Below the pieces are notes generated by a model. That model was not told where the DNA came from. It saw only the letters and a program-made list of their open reading frames with translations, and did no database searches. Shown here one piece after another: positions 24,469 to 33,577 of a stretch of 34,985 nt of DNA. This DNA is from Polyangia bacterium (lineage in GTDB: Bacteria > Myxococcota_A > Polyangia > Fen-1088): positions 1 to 34,985 of the forward strand of contig DATATI010000068.1 in the NCBI GenBank assembly GCA_036268875.1. The letters are read 5' to 3'. The translations under genes were made by a program, and so were the position numbers. Within the stretch, counting starts at the first letter, position 1, and the number at the start of each line of letters is the position of its first letter.

Positions 24469-24852
24469 CTAATTTGAAAATGGTCTGGTCTTTGGCAACC
24501 AAAGGCCCGCTCTGGAGAGAATTTTTCGAACGGTCTCTTTTGCCAGTTTGATCCCGTGCTGCTCGGCCAGCTTGTCCCGCACCAGGCGGGGACCGAGCTG
24601 CCGATAAAACCGGCGCGAGAGGGCGACCACCCGAGCCTCGACCGCAGCGGGAAGCTTTCGATTTCCGACTCGGCCGCGTTTACGGGAAGCGAGGCCGGCG
24701 GCGCCGTCACGCAGGTAAGCCTGGAGAAGCCTTGAGACCTGTCTCACGCCGATCCCCAGCAAGCCGCCGGCCCGCGCGCGGGTCAGATGGCGCTCCGAGA
24801 CCAGCCGAATCACGCGCAGGCGATCGATCTCCTTGGCGCTCAGGAACATCAC
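24469..24852 (-). pseudogene. ISNCY-type transposase, N-terminal fragment
   Basis: 127 residues that match the start of ISNCY (ISDol1-like) transposases: LSAKEIDRLRVIRLVSERHLTRARAGGLLGIGVRQVSRLLQAYLRDGAAGLASRKRGRVGNRKLP is the DNA-binding helix-turn-helix, followed by YRQLGPRLVRDKLAEQHGIKLAKETVRKILSRAGLW. The frame then reads PKTRPFSN and stops, so the DDE catalytic domain, about two thirds of the usual length, is missing. It starts at GTG 24852 (ATG 24849), 8 bases past the stop of the minus-strand DUF1552 gene. No terminal inverted repeat or second copy is visible in the window. Not functional for transposition; it might still bind DNA. Confidence 0.75.
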
Positions 24853-24859
24853 GCCTGCC

Positions 24860-26272
24860 CTAGCCGAACAAGCCGGGAACCGCGCCTTTGCTGAAGGCGG
24901 TGTCTCCGAACGTCGCCATCGGCATGCCCAGGGCGTTGGCGATGGCGACCCAGACGTCGTTCATGTAGCGCATGCCGAATTGCAGGTGCTTTCCGGTCTG
25001 CAGCTTCAGGTTCTTCCCGCCGAACATCAGCACCGGCATGTTCTCGATCGAGTGGTCCCAGCCGTAGCAGCACTCGTTGAAGTACACGACCACCGTGTTG
25101 TCCAGCAGCGTGCCCGCGCCGTCGGGAGTGGCCTTCATCTTCGTCAGGAAGTCGGCCATCATCTGCGAATAGAACGTGTCGATGGCGGCGTGCTCGTTGG
25201 TGGCCCCCATGTTGTGCGAGATATCGTGGTGGCCTGCCCCGTCGGTGAAGCCGGGCAGAATCTTCGAGAAGCGCAGCGCCGAGTTGCCGTGCGCGAAGCT
25301 GAACGTCGCCACCCGGGCCAGGTCGCACTGGAACGCCGCCAGGATGATCCCCAGCTGATTTTGGGCCAGCGTCTTGTGTTGCGCCTCGTCCTGGGTGGTG
25401 TCACCGGTGGGAGCGGGCAAGGCCGCGTCGACGGGCGGCGTGCAGGAGGTGCCCGCGATCGGAATCGTCGGCGTCGATGTCAGGCGCGCCTGCAGCTTGG
25501 AGATGCCGTCCAGGTGCGCGTCCAGCTTGGTCGTCTGCGACTTCGGCACCAACCCACGCAACCGGGTCAGATCCTTGTTCACGAAGTTGAGGACGCTGGT
25601 GTTCTGCGTCCGCATCCGCGCCAGGTCTTGCGGCGAGGCGTTGGCCATCGCGCCGCCGAAGATGTTCGAGAACAGCACTGAATCGCGGCTCTCCGGGAAC
25701 ATCGCGCCGGCCGTGCCGTAAGACATGACCTTGAAGTTCGGCAGCCCGATGCTGGACGGCGGATAGGCCGTTGACTGGATGCCGGCGGACACCGGCACGT
25801 TCTGAAAGCCCAGCGACGGCTGCTGCAGGAAGAACTGATCCACCGAGAGGCCCGCGGCCATCTGGTTCTTGGCGTTGGCGTCGCCGCCCGAGTTGGTCCC
25901 GGGGATCTCGATCGGGCGCTTGCCCGACATCATGGTGATCATGCCCGCCCCGTGCTGGTCGCCGGCCCAGCCATGATCGCGCGGACAGTAGATGCCGTTC
26001 AGGATGACCATCTGATCTTGCAGCGGCGCGAAAGGCTGCAGGATCGACGGCAAGGTAAAGGTGGTGGCGTTGCCTCCCTGCGGGAAGAACGCGGTCGGGA
26101 ACGTTCCACACGGCCGGTGCACGATCAGCAAGCGCGTCGGCGACGTGCCAGCGGCCGCAGCGAACAGCGGCCGCAGCAGCGATCCGGCGGCGGTGGTCCC
26201 GACGCCGGCCAAAAAAGATCGCCGCGGAACATATCGAAACAGATCGCTCTTCATTTTCGTCTCGCTTTTCAT
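24860..26272 (-). CDS. DUF1552 family protein, Tat-exported (second type)
   Basis: A 470-residue DUF1552 protein. The start is taken at 26272 because its ATG overlaps the upstream DUF1592 stop as ATGA. The Tat signal is YVPRRSFLAGVGTTAAGSLL. The body has RLLIVHRPCGTFPTAFFPQGG, CPRDHGWAGDQHGAGMITMMSGKRP, and the C-terminal LLDNTVVVYFNECCYGWDHSIENMPVLMFGG, MRYMNDVWVAIANALG, with several His/Asp in the GDQHG and WDHS motifs that could bind metal. This C-terminal form differs from the TSCTSESQTHS form at the left edge and at 20563, so the window holds two DUF1552 subtypes. It is the second gene of a coupled DUF1592-DUF1552 pair. Activity unknown. Confidence 0.93.
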   Translation of the reverse strand: MKSETKMKSDLFRYVPRRSFLAGVGTTAAGSLLRPLFAAAAGTSPTRLLIVHRPCGTFPTAFFPQGGNATTFTLPSILQPFAPLQDQMVILNGIYCPRDHGWAGDQHGAGMITMMSGKRPIEIPGTNSGGDANAKNQMAAGLSVDQFFLQQPSLGFQNVPVSAGIQSTAYPPSSIGLPNFKVMSYGTAGAMFPESRDSVLFSNIFGGAMANASPQDLARMRTQNTSVLNFVNKDLTRLRGLVPKSQTTKLDAHLDGISKLQARLTSTPTIPIAGTSCTPPVDAALPAPTGDTTQDEAQHKTLAQNQLGIILAAFQCDLARVATFSFAHGNSALRFSKILPGFTDGAGHHDISHNMGATNEHAAIDTFYSQMMADFLTKMKATPDGAGTLLDNTVVVYFNECCYGWDHSIENMPVLMFGGKNLKLQTGKHLQFGMRYMNDVWVAIANALGMPMATFGDTAFSKGAVPGLFG

Positions 26273-27984
26273 GGCGTCAGATCCCGGGTCAGGAAGCCGG
26301 GAGAGGTGAAGACGGCGCGGTAGTAGTCGGTGAACGACCCGGTCGCGGCCAGCTTGTCTTTCACCTTCTGCAGATCGCACGAGTTGTCATTGAGCAGGTC
26401 GTCGCGACCGATGGTGGGCTTGGAAAGGTTCTTCACCGCGCAGTCGGACACCCGCCGTCCCATCTTCAGCTTGTTCACCAGATCGGGCAGCCCGGAGATC
26501 GGCCCGTCGAGATCCGGCCCCAGGTGAGCCAGCGTCGACGAGGCATCGATGACCTGGCCGCTGGTGTCCTTGGGGGTGTAACGCCCGACGGGATCGTATT
26601 GCTCGGTGGCCAGGCCCAGCGGATCGAAGAGCCCGTGGCAGGCGCCGCAGCCTTCCTTGGCGGTGGCGCGCAGCTGCGCCTTCTCGCGCTCGGTGGCCGT
26701 GGGCGGAAACGTCGAGGCCACCGCGGCCGCGTTGTCCGGCGGCTGCCCGATCGAGATGCCACACACCAGCGCGTTGTAGATGAACAACCCGCGGTGAATG
26801 ACGTCGCCCCGGTTGGCATCGCCGTCCGAGCTGGGCTGCGACCAGGCCGCCAGGATTCCCGGCTGGGTGATGATCCCGGCGGCGCGATCGCTGCCCGCGT
26901 GAACCGGCGTCAGGTCCGTGCCGCTGACTCCGGCGAGACCGTAAAGCTTGGCCACGCCCGCGTTGGCGTACAGCGTGTCCGACGTCAGTAGCTGGGCAAC
27001 TGTCCCGCGCGCCATCAGGTCGGTCACGAACAGCTCGCCGCTCTTGTACAGATCCTGGGTCATGGTGGCGTCGAAGTCCGGGAACGCGGTCGCGTTCCTC
27101 GGCACCATCGACCGGATCTTCTCGACGCCCAGCCAGTAGCCGGCCTTCTGCCCCAGATTGGCCTGCACCGCCGGATCCGCCAAAAGCCGATCGACCTCCG
27201 CCGCCAGCACGGCCGGCTTCAGCAACGCGGACGACTCTGCCTTCGCCCACAGCTGATCATCCGGCACAGAATCCAGCAGCGCGAACGAAACCGCCGTGGC
27301 CAGCTCGTGCGCGGTCAGCGCGGTCTTCTTGCCCGACATCGTCGTGCCAAGCTCGGTGCGGTACAGGAACGACGGCGATTGCAGGGTCGCCTCGATGACA
27401 AGGCGGATGCCGGCGGCGGCGCTCTCCGTCGACAGGCCGGTGTGATAGATGCCCAGCAGATCCGAAACCTCTCCTTCGGTCACCGGGCGTCCGAAGGCGC
27501 GGGCCACGCGGTTGCGAATGAACAGCTCGACCTCCGTGCCGGGCGGCGCGGTGGCGCTGGACGGAAGGAAGACGTTCAGGTTGGCGTGGACCGCCGCCGC
27601 CGCCGCGGTTTGCGCGGCCGTCGCGTAGGCGTTGACGGTGTTCGCTTGCACCGTCAGCTCGGGCGATTCTGCGGTGGCGGTGAAATCCGCCGGCGCCGTT
27701 TCTGCCTCTGTAATCGACGACGGAACCCGCACGCCGAAGACCTGGGCCACCACGTTGACGTATTGCTCGTCGGTCAGTCGCCAGATACGCGCCGCCGCCA
27801 GCGACGCGTCGGCCATGCACGGCGTCGGCGTTGGGGGCGGCGTGACCTGCCCGCCGGTGTCGGGCGGCGTCGTCACGCCGCCCCGGTCGCCTGGGTTCGA
27901 ACTATCAGCGATCGAACCCGAGCAACCGGCCGCCACAAACGCGGCGACCCCCGCCACTGTCAGCCCTAGGAACTTTTTTGCCAT
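26269..27984 (-). CDS. DUF1592 family lipoprotein with CxxCH heme motif (second copy)
   Basis: A 571-residue lipoprotein, lipobox FVAAGC (Cys18-19 region), then a short Pro/Thr/Gly-rich linker. Family segments in order: ARIWRLTDEQYVNVVAQVFG (DUF1587-like), VARAFGRPVTEGEV (DUF1595), LQSPSFLYRTELG and LTAHELATAVSFALLDSVPDDQLWAKAES (DUF1592), the heme motif CGACHGLFDPLGLATEQYDPVGRY (Cys446-His450, DUF1588), and a DUF1585-like C-terminus with VSDCAVKNLSKPTIGRD. The start at 27984 has an AAGAAGG ribosome site and gives the complete lipoprotein signal; the longer frame does not. Coupled by ATGA to the DUF1552 gene and divergent from a discoidin-like lipoprotein gene. Predicted surface heme c protein. 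Confidence 0.93.
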   Translation of the reverse strand: MAKKFLGLTVAGVAAFVAAGCSGSIADSSNPGDRGGVTTPPDTGGQVTPPPTPTPCMADASLAAARIWRLTDEQYVNVVAQVFGVRVPSSITEAETAPADFTATAESPELTVQANTVNAYATAAQTAAAAAVHANLNVFLPSSATAPPGTEVELFIRNRVARAFGRPVTEGEVSDLLGIYHTGLSTESAAAGIRLVIEATLQSPSFLYRTELGTTMSGKKTALTAHELATAVSFALLDSVPDDQLWAKAESSALLKPAVLAAEVDRLLADPAVQANLGQKAGYWLGVEKIRSMVPRNATAFPDFDATMTQDLYKSGELFVTDLMARGTVAQLLTSDTLYANAGVAKLYGLAGVSGTDLTPVHAGSDRAAGIITQPGILAAWSQPSSDGDANRGDVIHRGLFIYNALVCGISIGQPPDNAAAVASTFPPTATEREKAQLRATAKEGCGACHGLFDPLGLATEQYDPVGRYTPKDTSGQVIDASSTLAHLGPDLDGPISGLPDLVNKLKMGRRVSDCAVKNLSKPTIGRDDLLNDNSCDLQKVKDKLAATGSFTDYYRAVFTSPGFLTRDLTP

Positions 27985-28194
27985 TGGACCTTCTTCCCCT
28001 TTGGCGCGACGAAAGCTCACCCTCGGTGAGAGTTGTCCTCACAGGATGGGTCTTCTCCGCCGAACCTTTCCCGGTCCTTGTTCATCCTGGCGTCGGCCGA
28101 TTGGGCACCCTCGGCGGGGGGCCGGGTGTTCGGCAGACAGCGGTGGTAAGTAATCAGGTGCCTGCCCAATCGCCGGCCGCCGTCTTGGAAGGAA
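27985..28194. promoter_or_regulatory. Divergent control region, DUF1592 pair / discoidin-like gene
   Basis: This 210-base region must hold the promoters of both divergent units. It contains a short hairpin CTCACC-CTC-GGTGAG (28016-28030) and a widely spaced inverted repeat, CGATTGGGCA (28098-28107) with TGCCCAATCG (28163-28172). No clear -10/-35 pair was found. A shared regulator site is possible but unproven. Confidence 0.4.
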
Positions 28195-29007
28195 ATGCAC
28201 ATCTCACGATCAATTGTCTTTTCAATTGCGATTTCCAGTTTGCTTGCTAGCGCTGCCTGCAGCAGCTCTGACAAGCCCCCGGCCGGCGGCGGAAGCGGCG
28301 GGCAGGCCGCGGGGACCGGCGGCACAAATGCCGACGCTGGCTCCGGCGGCGGCAGCGGTGGAAACAGCGCGGGCACCGGCGGTACCAGCAACGACAGCGG
28401 TCAAACTGACGCCGCCGAAGACGTGGCCAGCGATGCGCCCGTCGATGCTCTGGATACGAATGCGGACGCACCAGCGCCCGTCGACGCCATCAATGGCACG
28501 CCTGACGGCGGCGCCTACAGTCGCACCGACTGGACCGCCACCTCCGTGCCGCCCTTCCCGACCGGCACCAAGGCGATGGGCCAGGATTTGAAGTACGCCA
28601 ATGCCCTCGACGGAAACTTCAGCACGCGCTGGTCCATCGGTGACACCAATTCACCCGCCCAAACCATTGGTGATCAGTTCACGCTCGACATGGTTCAGGC
28701 GCACGTGTTCAAGAAGATTCTTTTTTGGTCTGGTGGATCGAACGGCGTTGGCGGCCCTGACTCTCGCGACTATCCCGGCGGGCTGGATGCGTCGGTCTCG
28801 CTCGACTGTCAGACATTCGGGCCCACCGTCGCCAGTGGCACCGAGCCTCAACCCGGCTGCACTGGCAACGCCAGCTGCAACATGCCGTTCGTCATCGATT
28901 TCGCCAGCCCGACAACCGCCCGCTGTGTCCGATTGACGCTGAACAAGCGTCTTCAACTGGGCGGCGGGATCTGGTGGGCCATCGACGAGCTGTACGTCTA
29001 CCCGTGA
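28195..29007 (+). CDS. Lipoprotein with discoidin (F5/8 type C)-like domain
   Basis: A 270-residue surface lipoprotein. The signal ends in a lipobox ASAAC (Cys22); residues about 25-65 are Gly/Ser/Thr-rich and about 66-105 Asp/Ala-rich. The C-terminal domain (about 110-270) follows the discoidin pattern: ANALDGNFSTRWSIGD, a GDQFTLDMVQAHVFKKILFWSG strand pair, and a closing ARCVRLTLNKRLQ-GGGIWWAIDELYVYP. Such domains bind carbohydrates or other surface ligands. A GGAAGGAA ribosome site directly precedes the ATG. It is divergent from the second DUF1592-DUF1552 pair and has the same linker style as the 17721 protein, which suggests a shared surface function. Confidence 0.82.
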   Translation: MHISRSIVFSIAISSLLASAACSSSDKPPAGGGSGGQAAGTGGTNADAGSGGGSGGNSAGTGGTSNDSGQTDAAEDVASDAPVDALDTNADAPAPVDAINGTPDGGAYSRTDWTATSVPPFPTGTKAMGQDLKYANALDGNFSTRWSIGDTNSPAQTIGDQFTLDMVQAHVFKKILFWSGGSNGVGGPDSRDYPGGLDASVSLDCQTFGPTVASGTEPQPGCTGNASCNMPFVIDFASPTTARCVRLTLNKRLQLGGGIWWAIDELYVYP

Positions 29008-29043
29008 ATATTCCGGCGCGGATTGCGCGCCGGTTCGCGGTCT

Positions 29044-29526
29044 TCAGTGAGATGGCGAAGCCAACTCCCAGAGGGCTGTCAGCATCTCGGGCGGATCCAA
29101 TGGCTTTTGAAATGCGCGCTTCAGTCCCAAGAACCCGAGATCCTGCTCTCTGAAAGCGACCGCGGAAATGGCGATGAGCGGAATCTTCATTTGATCAGGC
29201 GTCGCCTTTTGTTGCATACAGAATTCGGGTCCGCTCATTCGAGGCATGATCATGTCCAGAAGGATCAGCGAAGGTCTGCGCCGGTTCGTAGAGGCCAGGC
29301 GCCGCAGGCCTTCGCGACCGTCAGCGGCACATTCGACGTCAAATCCTTCCTCATTCAGGAACTCGGCCAGCGATTTTCTAAGAATAAAATCGTCTTCGAT
29401 CAGCAGAATCAAAGGTCTGGGGCCTGCGATGGTCCAAGCTTTGATTCTCTTGTCCGGATCGACTCCTGCTTCCGAGAAATTGGGTAATTCCCGATTCGAC
29501 ACAAACTTGGATACCCAGCACTGCAT
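29044..29526 (-). CDS. Stand-alone response regulator receiver protein
   Basis: A 160-residue protein with a receiver domain from about residue 38 to 155 and no output domain. Phosphorylation-site residues are present: acidic pair Asp45/Asp46 (LLIEDD), phosphoacceptor Asp91 (LILLDMIMPRMSG), Ser121 (IAISAVA) and Lys141 (FQKPLD). The first ~37 residues are unrelated to the domain and could be an N-terminal extension or show that a later start is used; no internal ATG is available. No histidine kinase is adjacent; the downstream gene is a PAS/sigma-54 activator on the same strand further upstream in coordinates. A single-domain regulator probably relays phosphate or binds a partner protein. Confidence 0.9.
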   Translation of the reverse strand: MQCWVSKFVSNRELPNFSEAGVDPDKRIKAWTIAGPRPLILLIEDDFILRKSLAEFLNEEGFDVECAADGREGLRRLASTNRRRPSLILLDMIMPRMSGPEFCMQQKATPDQMKIPLIAISAVAFREQDLGFLGLKRAFQKPLDPPEMLTALWELASPSH

Positions 29527-29857
29527 TTGATTCGGAATATAAAGATCAGGTCCAACGCATTCAAGAGGTTAGACCGCAATTAAGCGGCCGCGATCGCCCG
29601 GGGGTCACCTTTCCCCTTCTCCAGGAAATGCCCAGGTTGCCAGGCCGAGACTGATCCTCGGCCGGCGAGGCGGCAGAGACGCACGGACACAACGCCACCG
29701 TTCATGGCGCTCTGATGAGCGGCCAGCGCGCCGTTGACCAAGCCTACGCTTTGCTTGCCCAGCGCGGAGCATGAGCGCGTGGCGTTCCTGACAGCGATCC
29801 GTCGCATGACTGCCTGGTCGTCTGCATCGCCGACGGCTTCGAAACGCCCGCCGTCAG
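29527..29857. other. Non-coding stretch between receiver and sigma-54 activator genes
   Basis: 331 bases with no convincing gene. The left part holds the receiver-gene promoter (29536-29564). The rest is Arg/Ala/Gly-rich in every frame; minus-strand frames read through it but share no motif with known proteins and lack ribosome sites. I see nothing else in it. Confidence 0.5.
29536..29564 (-). promoter_or_regulatory. Sigma-70-type promoter of the receiver gene, possibly leaderless
   Basis: Read on the minus strand, TTGAAT (29564-29559) and TATATT (29541-29536) are separated by exactly 17 bases. The -10 element ends 10 bases before the ATG at 29526, so transcription would start about 3 bases upstream or at the ATG itself. 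No ribosome site precedes the ATG, in agreement with a leaderless mRNA. Confidence 0.6.
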
Positions 29858-32086
29858 TCAAGAGGGCCGCGCGGGTCGCGCGCGAAAGCGGCTCTTGTTG
29901 ATCTTCAGGGCGCGAATCCTGGATTCCAGCGTCGAGCGGGGGATGCCGAGGCGCGCAGCCGCGCCCGACGGCCCGAAGACGCGCCCGCTGGTGGCGCGCA
30001 GGGCATCTTCGACGATGGCCTTCTCGTGCGCAGTGATGCTGCTCGACAACTTCAGCCGACTGTCGATAGCGGGTTTGGTCGACAGCCAGCTCTCGTCCAC
30101 CGTGAATTCGTCTGTGTCGCAAACAATCACCGACCGCTCGATCACATTCTGCAGCTCACGGATGTTCCCGGGCCATGGATACGACTGCAGATGGCTCAGC
30201 GCCCGCGTGTTCACCCGGCGGATCGACTTACCTGCCTTCCGGGCGTACCGATCGATGAAGTACCTGACCAGCAGGGGAATATCCTCTCGGCGCTCCCGCA
30301 GCGGGGGCATCGCCAAAGGAAACACGTTCAGCCGATAAAAAAGGTCCTGACGAAACGCCTCAGCCTCGATCGCTGCGGTCAAATCACGATTTGTCGCGGC
30401 GATGACGCGAACATCGACTTTGATGGGCTGCGTTCCTCCCAAGCGCTCGAACTCTTGCTCCTGCAGGACCCTCAACAGAATCACCTGAATTTCCGGCGAC
30501 AGCTCGCCAACCTCGTCCAGGAACAACGTTCCGCCGTCCGCCAGCTCGAACCGACCCAGCCGTCGCTGGAGGGCTCCGGTGAACGCCCCTTTCTCGTGAC
30601 CAAAGAGCTCCGAGGTGATGAGTTCGCGTGGAATGGCCGCGCAGTTCACGGCCACGAATGCCCCTGCCGACCGGCCGGAGCGGCGGTGGATCGCCCGGGC
30701 AATGAGCTCCTTGCCCGTGCCGGTCTCGCCGGTGATCAGAACCGTCGAGTCGCTGTTTGCGACCTTCGAGACGCGCGAGAGCACGGCGGCCAGCGCGGGC
30801 GATGCGCCGACGATCTCCTCGAACATCGAGGTCTCGTCGATCTCCTCTCGAAGCGCGACGTTCTCTTGTTGCAGCCTCTCCTCGGAGCGCTTGCGGTCGT
30901 CGATGTCCGTTGAGCCAAGGTGCCAGCGGGTGATCTTTGCCCGGTGATCGCGCACCGGGGTGCCACGGGAGAGAAACCAACGGTAGCTCCCATCATGTTT
31001 GCGGAGCCGGGTTTCCATCTCAAAAGCGGAGCCTTCCGTGAAAGCGCGCGCTATGGGAGCCTTCAGGCGTTCCAAGTCGTCAGGGTGAGTGTCGGCGCCC
31101 ATCGGTAGCCCCCGCCAGTCATCGAGGCTCATTCCGAAGTAGCTGAGCGCCACCAGGTTCGCGTACAGCCGCTCGCGCTCTGGGCCATAGACGGTCACCA
31201 GCTGCGGAGCGAGGTCAAGCACCTGCCGAAGCTCCTTCTCCTGTCCCTCGAGCTGTTGCTCCGCCTTCTTGCGCTCATCGATATCGGTCAGCATCGAGTA
31301 CCACCGAACAATGCGGCCTTGTCTGTCGCGTGAAGGTCGGCCCCGCATACGAAACCAGCGGTACACGCCGTCGTGGCGGCGAAGGCGGTGGTCAATCTCG
31401 AACGGATGGCCGCCCTGGACGGCCTCCATCCACCCCGCACATGCGGCATCGCGATCATCCGGGTGAACCGCCTCGCTGGGCCAACGATCTTTCAGTTCTT
31501 CCCTGGTCTTGGCGAAATATTCGAGGACCTGTTGGTTGATGAACTCGACCTTGCTTTCGGGTGTCGTCGCGACGACGAGAGCCGCGATCCCGTCAACCAC
31601 CAGACGAAAATTCTCTTCGCTCTGGCGCAACGCTTCGGTGAGTTGTTCCTGCTCCGTCACATCCATCCCTGTCCCGACGAAGCCGCGAAAGAGGCGGCCG
31701 CTGGGCGCAGGCATCCCGACGCACCGTATGTGACGAATCTCTCCGTCCGGGCGCACGATGCGCTTCGTAAAGTCGAAGGCACTGTTGTTCGCCAGCATCT
31801 TCTTCATTTCGCGCTCCACGGCGTCTCGATCCTCGGGGTGCACGAGCGCCACGTATTCCGCGATGGTCGGCGCCCGATCGCGTGGCTCGATGCCGTGGAT
31901 CCGGAACAGCTCCGAGGACCAGTACTCGAACCCGCCCGCGTTGAATGCCCAGCTACCCGTATGCGCGAGTCTCTGGCCCTCGGCGAGGTAGAGCTCGGCG
32001 TGCGCGGGGAGCAGGTTCAGCGTGGCTCGCAGCTCTGTTCGAAGCGGTTCATCCATGGCTCGAAGCTCCCGTCGATTGTCTAGCAT
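29858..32086 (-). CDS. PAS-domain sigma-54-dependent transcriptional activator
   Basis: A 742-residue enhancer-binding protein. Three PAS domains of PAS_3 type cover about residues 35-145, 155-272 and 285-400 (HPEDRD, HPDDRDA, HPDDLE and repeated R--DG-YRW patterns). An AAA+ sigma-54-interaction domain covers about 423-655: Walker A GETGTGKE (453-460), sigma-54-contacting GAFTGA (500-505), Walker B LFLDEVGE (521-528), and arginine-finger region [10 protein letters not shown] Fis-type helix-turn-helix ends the protein ([25 protein letters not shown], about 705-729). It lacks a receiver domain, so it probably senses a ligand, light or redox signal through PAS. Start: ATG 32086, or ATG 32056 which has GGGAG upstream. 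Targets are unknown. Confidence 0.95.
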   Translation of the reverse strand: MLDNRRELRAMDEPLRTELRATLNLLPAHAELYLAEGQRLAHTGSWAFNAGGFEYWSSELFRIHGIEPRDRAPTIAEYVALVHPEDRDAVEREMKKMLANNSAFDFTKRIVRPDGEIRHIRCVGMPAPSGRLFRGFVGTGMDVTEQEQLTEALRQSEENFRLVVDGIAALVVATTPESKVEFINQQVLEYFAKTREELKDRWPSEAVHPDDRDAACAGWMEAVQGGHPFEIDHRLRRHDGVYRWFRMRGRPSRDRQGRIVRWYSMLTDIDERKKAEQQLEGQEKELRQVLDLAPQLVTVYGPERERLYANLVALSYFGMSLDDWRGLPMGADTHPDDLERLKAPIARAFTEGSAFEMETRLRKHDGSYRWFLSRGTPVRDHRAKITRWHLGSTDIDDRKRSEERLQQENVALREEIDETSMFEEIVGASPALAAVLSRVSKVANSDSTVLITGETGTGKELIARAIHRRSGRSAGAFVAVNCAAIPRELITSELFGHEKGAFTGALQRRLGRFELADGGTLFLDEVGELSPEIQVILLRVLQEQEFERLGGTQPIKVDVRVIAATNRDLTAAIEAEAFRQDLFYRLNVFPLAMPPLRERREDIPLLVRYFIDRYARKAGKSIRRVNTRALSHLQSYPWPGNIRELQNVIERSVIVCDTDEFTVDESWLSTKPAIDSRLKLSSSITAHEKAIVEDALRATSGRVFGPSGAAARLGIPRSTLESRIRALKINKSRFRARPARPS

Positions 32087-32194
32087 TTCACCATTGGCGA
32101 GATCTAGTCAGGCCGCCGCGGGTGAAAACATACGTGGCCGTGGGGATTTATGACTACAAGGGCGCAGGCCCGGCGCTTGCTCCCGTAACAGCTC

Positions 32195-33117
32195 ATGTCT
32201 CCCACCATGTATCCGCTGGCCGACGACGATCGCGAACGGGAAAAAGAACTGCGCGCGCAGTTCGCTCAGTTTTGGAGTACGGCAACCGGCGATCCGAGAA
32301 CCGTCTATGACACGTTCATCTCGGCAACGCCGCTCGCCGAAGGCGTCTCCTCTGATGAGCGGGTCGAGACCGCCTCGGCGCGCGGCTGGTGGGTGCGACC
32401 GTCTTTGGCCGAGCACGACGGCGTGATTCTTTACCTTCACGGCGGCGGGTATGTCGCCGGATCAGCCAAGGCCTACCGGGGAATTGCCAGCCAGCTCGCC
32501 AGTCGCGCCCGCCGCCCCGTCCTCGTCCTGGACTACCCGCTGGCGCCAGAGGCGACGGTGCCGGCTGCACCGAATGTGGTCATGGCGGCTTACGACTGGC
32601 TGCGCGCCAACGGCAGCGAACGGATCGCCTTCGTCGGCGATTCTGCCGGCGGTGGCCTGACGCTGGTGACGCTCGCGCGCCTGGCCCACACCTCGCGGCC
32701 GAGCGGGGCCATCGCCGGAGTGGTGTTTTCGCCGTGGGTCGACCTGGCGTTTACCGGTGCCTCGATGAAGGACGGTCACATCGAGGATCCCTTGCTCAGC
32801 TACGAAAACCTGCAGCGAGGCGCGCGCATGTATCTCGGGGGTGCCGATTCCCGCGACCCGCTCGCTTCGCCGCTGTTCGGCGATCTATCTGGACTGCCGC
32901 CTCTGTTGATCCAGGTCGGCAGCGACGAGCGGCTGTTGGACGATGCCCGGCAGTATGCCGAGCGAGCCGCGGGCGCCGGATCGCCGGTGCGGCTGGAGGT
33001 GTGGCAAGGCATGCATCACGTGTTTCAGGTTGACGTTGCCCACCTGCGAACCAGCGGCGTTGCCCTCGACCGCGCCGCCGCGTTCCTGTCCGAAGCATTC
33101 AAAAAAGGAGAACTGTC

Positions 33118-33121
<4 letters not shown>
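32195..33121 (+). CDS. Alpha/beta hydrolase, hormone-sensitive-lipase (HSL) type esterase
   Basis: A 308-residue esterase of bacterial family IV. The oxyanion-hole motif HGGG is at residues 82-85, the nucleophile elbow GDSAGGG has Ser150, an acidic residue in GSDERLLDD and the His of QGMHHVFQ complete the triad, and DYPLAPEATVPAA is typical of the family. Members cleave short-chain acyl esters. No signal peptide is present, so the enzyme is cytoplasmic. The start could also be ATG 32207 (MYPLADD); neither start has a strong ribosome site. Its stop overlaps the start of a broken SDR gene (ATGA), so the two formed an operon, continued by an NmrA-like gene. The natural substrate is unknown. Confidence 0.93.
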
Positions 33122-33536
<415 letters not shown>

Positions 33537-33577
33537 GACCGAGCCATCGCTGACCCACCAACAAAAGGAACCAGAAT

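Noticed and set aside
29580-30122. 180-codon minus-strand frame covering the gap after the sigma-54 activator
   Set aside because: Half of it is out of frame inside the activator gene and the rest shows no recognisable protein.
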